Origin: Actinobacteria bacterium ATB1 | Lineage (GTDB): Bacteria > Actinomycetota > Acidimicrobiia > UBA2766 | Assembly (NCBI GenBank): GCA_021404985.1 | Contig: QWHP01000086.1 | Span: 1 to 9,050 of the forward strand | Direction of reading: 5' to 3' | DNA: 9,050 nucleotides | Part shown: in pieces, positions 6,241 through 9,050 of the stretch | How the letters are laid out: every line of letters starts with the position of its first letter | Position numbering within the stretch: position 1 is the stretch's first letter | Made by a program: the position numbers and the translations under genes | Notes under the pieces: generated by a model | Told to the model about the DNA's origin: nothing | Databases searched by the model: none | Seen by the model: only the letters and a program-made list of their open reading frames with translations

Positions 6241-8697
6241 TCACTGCGTGAGCAGGAAGGCAGCGTCGCGCTTTGGGATCGTCACCTGCGTCACACTGGT
6301 CGGATCGCCGTTCGAGTTCAGAGCGAGCACGTTCCATACCGCAGCACCGAGACTGCACGTCACCGTCTGGTTCGACGTGTTCACGAGAACGTATCCCTTC
6401 GAGAAGGTGCGCTTGTACACGTTCGTCCCTCCGCAGTTGAGCTTCTCGAGGTCTGCGACCTTCGTGGGATTGCCCTGAGGTACCCCGAAGTCCCAGAAGA
6501 ACAGGTCGTCGGGCCTCTGCACCCCCCAGTTCATGCCGAACTGCTGGCGGTTCGCACCCGGATGCTTTGTGAGGAGGAAGGAGCCGTAGGTGAGACGCTT
6601 GTACTGGTCGACGGTCAGACCGCCGCTCTGCTCGTAGATCTTCACCCAGTAGATCGCAGGCCAGTTGTTCGTCTGGATCCTGAAGCTCTGCTCGACCTGC
6701 GCACTCCAGAGGCTCTCCTGTTGAAGCCAGTGCTCGAGGACGTAGCCGCCGATCCCGCCCGTCGCCATCATGGCATCGCGGCACGCATCCCCGTATGACC
6801 CCTGGCTGGCGAGGTTGTTCGCCGTGAACTGCATACCGGGGAACCGCGCCTTCAGGCCGTTGAACTTCTGGATCTGGGCGTTCGACCAGATCGTCGAGTC
6901 GACCGGCCTGTCCCCGGGCTCGTGCCAGGGCACAACGGGCTGGCCGAGCGAATCTGCGTTGTTGTACGTGGAGCAACTCGACACGTCCAGCCAGACGGTG
7001 TTGTACCCCTGGGTGTAGCCCCCGTACTGCCCCGCGGAGAACGTCGTCTCGATCCTTCCGGCGATCCAGCCGATACCGTCCTTCATCGCCCCCGAGGACG
7101 CGTCCTGCCAGATCTTGATCCCGTAGCGGAGGGCCTTCTGAGTGCTGTCCACGTTGGGCGCACCGGCGAGACCGGTGTCGAACGTCGTAGCCGTGCTGGA
7201 GCCGATGTAGACCGGAGCCATGACACGCGCTCCCTGGGCATGAGAAGTCGCCTGCGTACCGAAGTAGCCGCGGTCCACGGTGAGGGTCACGATGCCTCCG
7301 GATTCGCCCACGGCCTTGACCCGCATGATCTCGTCGTCGACGCGCACCCACGATACGAAGTCATGCGTGTTCTGCGACGTCACGTTGCCCGCTGCGCCAC
7401 CGGTGCCTCGGGACGGGACGTACGGCCAGGTGTTGGGAGCGCCGCTCGGCTTGTGGGAGGCGGCCGAGGTGAGGGTCACGGTCGTCTCGCCTGTCCCGAG
7501 TCCGCCCGTGAGCCGCGCCGCGGGGTCGCTGTTCGTCCCGGAAGTGGCCGGCCGTCCCGGCCACCAGGTTCCGATGGCGAGCGGCGCCCTGGTCTCGAGG
7601 TCGGCTGCCTCGCCGAAGAGGAGCTGGCCCGAGTTCGCCTGGCTGACGTAGGACCCGTTGCGATAGTTGGAGACCATCGCGCCTCGTGCGGCGAGTTTCT
7701 CGGCGAGGGTCGACCCGCCGTTGACACGCGAGGGTTCCCCGAGACTGAAGACGTTGGAGCCCTCGCCGTGGAAGTGCGTGAACCAGCGCGTGAGGTCGAC
7801 CAGCTTGCTCTCCAGGGCCTGCCCGGTGAGCTGGTTCACGGCCTTTGCGTCCCCCGAGTTGTTCACCTCCGTCCAGAGCGCGGTGTACGGGGTGGCGGAC
7901 CTCTGCGGAATGGTGGTACCTGAGCCACCCCCGATGCTCACGACGGCTGTGTTCGAAGGGGCCGACACGTTCCCGGACGTGTCGAGGGCGACGACGTGGT
8001 ACGAGTGCGAGCCGCCCCCGAGACCTGTGTCCGTCCAAGCCGTGGCCGTGCCCGTGTGGGCTCGTGAGCCGTCTCGCCACACTTCGTAGGACGCAAGGGC
8101 GACGTTGTCTGTCGCTGCGGCCCACGACAGGGAGACGCTCGTCCCCGACACAGCGGCAGCGAGGCCCGAAGGGGAGGAAGGGGGGGTCAGGTCGGCAGCG
8201 TTGAAACTGCTAGACGCCCATGTGCTGTCCACGCTTCCAGCGGCGTCTACCGCGGACGCAATGACCTGGTACGCGCCGGGGGCGAGTGTGACCGAACGGC
8301 TCCAGCCGGTCGAGGTGGCACCCGCGGACGCGAGGTCGGCATCGAGGGTGGCCCAACTCCCCCACTGGCCGCTCTGTCCCAGCCAGAGTCCCGTCGCCGT
8401 GTTCTTCACCGCAACCCTGACGGAGGCGACCTCCTGGTCGTCAGATGCTGACCCGGCGAAGGTGGTGACGGCGTTCGCAGGTACGGTCGAGCCCTGGGCG
8501 GGTGCTGTGACGGTGGTGTTGGGCGGGGCGTTCTGGAAGCGCGAATCCCGCACGTACGGCTTGCGCTTGTAGGCCGTGGAGTCCGCTGCCGAGGCCGGCA
8601 CGGAGGTGACGAGCAGCAGAGCTGTGCTGACGAGGACGGCCATGCGGGCGGCAGCGACGCGCCAACGGAATCGCCGGGATCGGGTGTGCGAGTGCAC
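6241..8697 (-). CDS. Exported putative glycoside hydrolase-like protein with N-terminal Ig-like and FN3 domains
   Basis: The protein has 818 residues and starts at a GTG (8697) preceded 6 bases upstream by a strong GGAGG. The frame is open further upstream to 8919, but that stretch has no signal-like character. Residues 1-38 form an Arg-rich signal peptide with cleavage after ASA. Residues about 60-167 form an Ig-like domain with QWGSW, and residues about 170-255 a fibronectin type III domain (PPSSPSGL, SLSWAAATDNV, YEVWRDG, HSYHVVALDTSGN). Residues about 268-815 form a core closely similar to that of the 723-residue paralog, including an identical 18-residue run NTHDFVSWVRVDDEIMRV. Candidate catalytic acids are D571 (TVWLD) and E655 (GGYVLEHWL). 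Cysteines C575, C639, C755 and C780 match the paralog. The core also carries the inserted module (385-499) and ends with FSKGYVLVNTSNQTVTC. The likely role is hydrolysis or binding of an extracellular polysaccharide, by inference from fold and context only. Confidence 0.9.
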   Translation of the reverse strand: MHSHTRSRRFRWRVAAARMAVLVSTALLLVTSVPASAADSTAYKRKPYVRDSRFQNAPPNTTVTAPAQGSTVPANAVTTFAGSASDDQEVASVRVAVKNTATGLWLGQSGQWGSWATLDADLASAGATSTGWSRSVTLAPGAYQVIASAVDAAGSVDSTWASSSFNAADLTPPSSPSGLAAAVSGTSVSLSWAAATDNVALASYEVWRDGSRAHTGTATAWTDTGLGGGSHSYHVVALDTSGNVSAPSNTAVVSIGGGSGTTIPQRSATPYTALWTEVNNSGDAKAVNQLTGQALESKLVDLTRWFTHFHGEGSNVFSLGEPSRVNGGSTLAEKLAARGAMVSNYRNGSYVSQANSGQLLFGEAADLETRAPLAIGTWWPGRPATSGTNSDPAARLTGGLGTGETTVTLTSAASHKPSGAPNTWPYVPSRGTGGAAGNVTSQNTHDFVSWVRVDDEIMRVKAVGESGGIVTLTVDRGYFGTQATSHAQGARVMAPVYIGSSTATTFDTGLAGAPNVDSTQKALRYGIKIWQDASSGAMKDGIGWIAGRIETTFSAGQYGGYTQGYNTVWLDVSSCSTYNNADSLGQPVVPWHEPGDRPVDSTIWSNAQIQKFNGLKARFPGMQFTANNLASQGSYGDACRDAMMATGGIGGYVLEHWLQQESLWSAQVEQSFRIQTNNWPAIYWVKIYEQSGGLTVDQYKRLTYGSFLLTKHPGANRQQFGMNWGVQRPDDLFFWDFGVPQGNPTKVADLEKLNCGGTNVYKRTFSKGYVLVNTSNQTVTCSLGAAVWNVLALNSNGDPTSVTQVTIPKRDAAFLLTQ

Positions 8698-8701
8698 GGG
8701 G

Positions 8702-8709
8702 CTCCTCCC
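8702..8709 (-). promoter_or_regulatory. Strong ribosome binding site for the GTG start at 8697
   Basis: GGGAGGAG on the minus strand contains GGAGG (8704-8708), 6 bases before GTG at 8697. This is the best Shine-Dalgarno in the window. It fixes the start immediately before the signal peptide and removes 74 residues of upstream open frame. Confidence 0.75.
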
Positions 8710-8806
8710 TGAGTCCTCGTTGTCGTGCTTCGATGTCACCCAGAGATCTCGGACGTCCCCCCGAATACCTTGAGACGGATGGGTGGTAAGACCCGGACCG
8801 ATCGCC

Positions 8807-9050
8807 TCATGCGGATGGTCTGTTCGAACCAGACACAGGGGGCAGGCGCCCGTCGGTACGGTCGAGCCGCTTGATCGCCGCCCATGCCGCAACGGCCGGC
8901 ACCGCCCCGGCGGCCGCAACGAATGTCGCGCGCAAGAGGATCCGCCATGGCGCGAGGCTCGTCTCGTAGATGTCGAGGAAGATCGCCGCTGCGAACATGA
9001 TCCCGCCGAGAGCGAGTCCGAGGACGGTGATGGCGATCGCGAATCGCACG
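8807..9050 (-). CDS. C-terminal part of a small membrane protein of unknown function (5' end probably outside window)
   Basis: The frame enters from the right edge and stops with TGA at 8807-8809. A GTG at 9049 could be a start, giving 80 residues, but the edge leaves no room to see a ribosome binding site, so this may be only the C-terminus of a longer protein. Two hydrophobic segments are visible, at about residues 4-25 (AIAITVLGLALGGIMFAAAI) and 41-59, counted from the GTG. They are joined by a short loop containing DIYETSLAPWRILLR. The tail is hydrophilic and rich in Arg and Ser. I recognise no family. It lies 109 bases upstream of the 818-residue exported protein in the same direction and could share its transcript. 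Confidence 0.6.
   Translation of the reverse strand, partial: VRFAIAITVLGLALGGIMFAAAIFLDIYETSLAPWRILLRATFVAAAGAVPAVAAWAAIKRLDRTDGRLPPVSGSNRPSA

Noticed and set aside
6077..7351. Minus-strand open frame of 424 codons in another frame
   Set aside because: It overlaps the 818-residue gene and reads as an Arg-rich shadow. The true frame shows a conserved core shared with the paralog.
8698..8919. Upstream extension of the 818-residue protein to an ATG at 8919
   Set aside because: It would overlap the membrane-protein gene and bury the signal peptide 75 residues inside the protein. The GTG at 8697 has a strong ribosome binding site.

Overview
The window is high-GC DNA whose real genes all lie on the minus strand. 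The G/C-rich third positions, long Sec signal peptides, a lipobox lipoprotein and actinobacterial-style Ig-like and FN3 modules suggest a high-GC bacterium, most likely of the Actinomycetota. Nothing in the window fixes the genus.

Layout, in the direction of transcription (high to low coordinates):
- The C-terminal part of a small membrane protein, 8807-9050, cut by the window edge.
- An 818-residue exported protein, 6241-8697. It carries an Ig-like domain, a fibronectin type III domain and a large putative TIM-barrel hydrolase core.
- A 425-residue lipoprotein, 4875-6152, that looks like a clan GH-A glycoside hydrolase.
- A 723-residue exported protein, 2586-4757. It is a paralog of the 818-residue protein, but its Ig-like domain is at the opposite end.
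- A long exported NHL-repeat beta-propeller protein with at least two Ig-like domains. It starts near 2346 and runs off the left edge.

Gaps between genes are 109, 88, 117 and 239 bases. No RNA genes, mobile elements or CRISPR arrays were seen. Perfect inverted repeats precede the lipoprotein gene and the NHL gene.

The four large proteins are all predicted to act outside the cytoplasm. Two probable hydrolase types sit beside a propeller protein, and one Ig-like module with a tryptophan-rich 'WW..G.WG.W' signature recurs in three of the four proteins. I infer a locus for making, trimming or organising a surface or secreted polysaccharide. The substrate and chemistry are not visible in the sequence. 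The most unusual features are the paralog pair with rearranged domain order, and the module inserted inside its putative hydrolase core.
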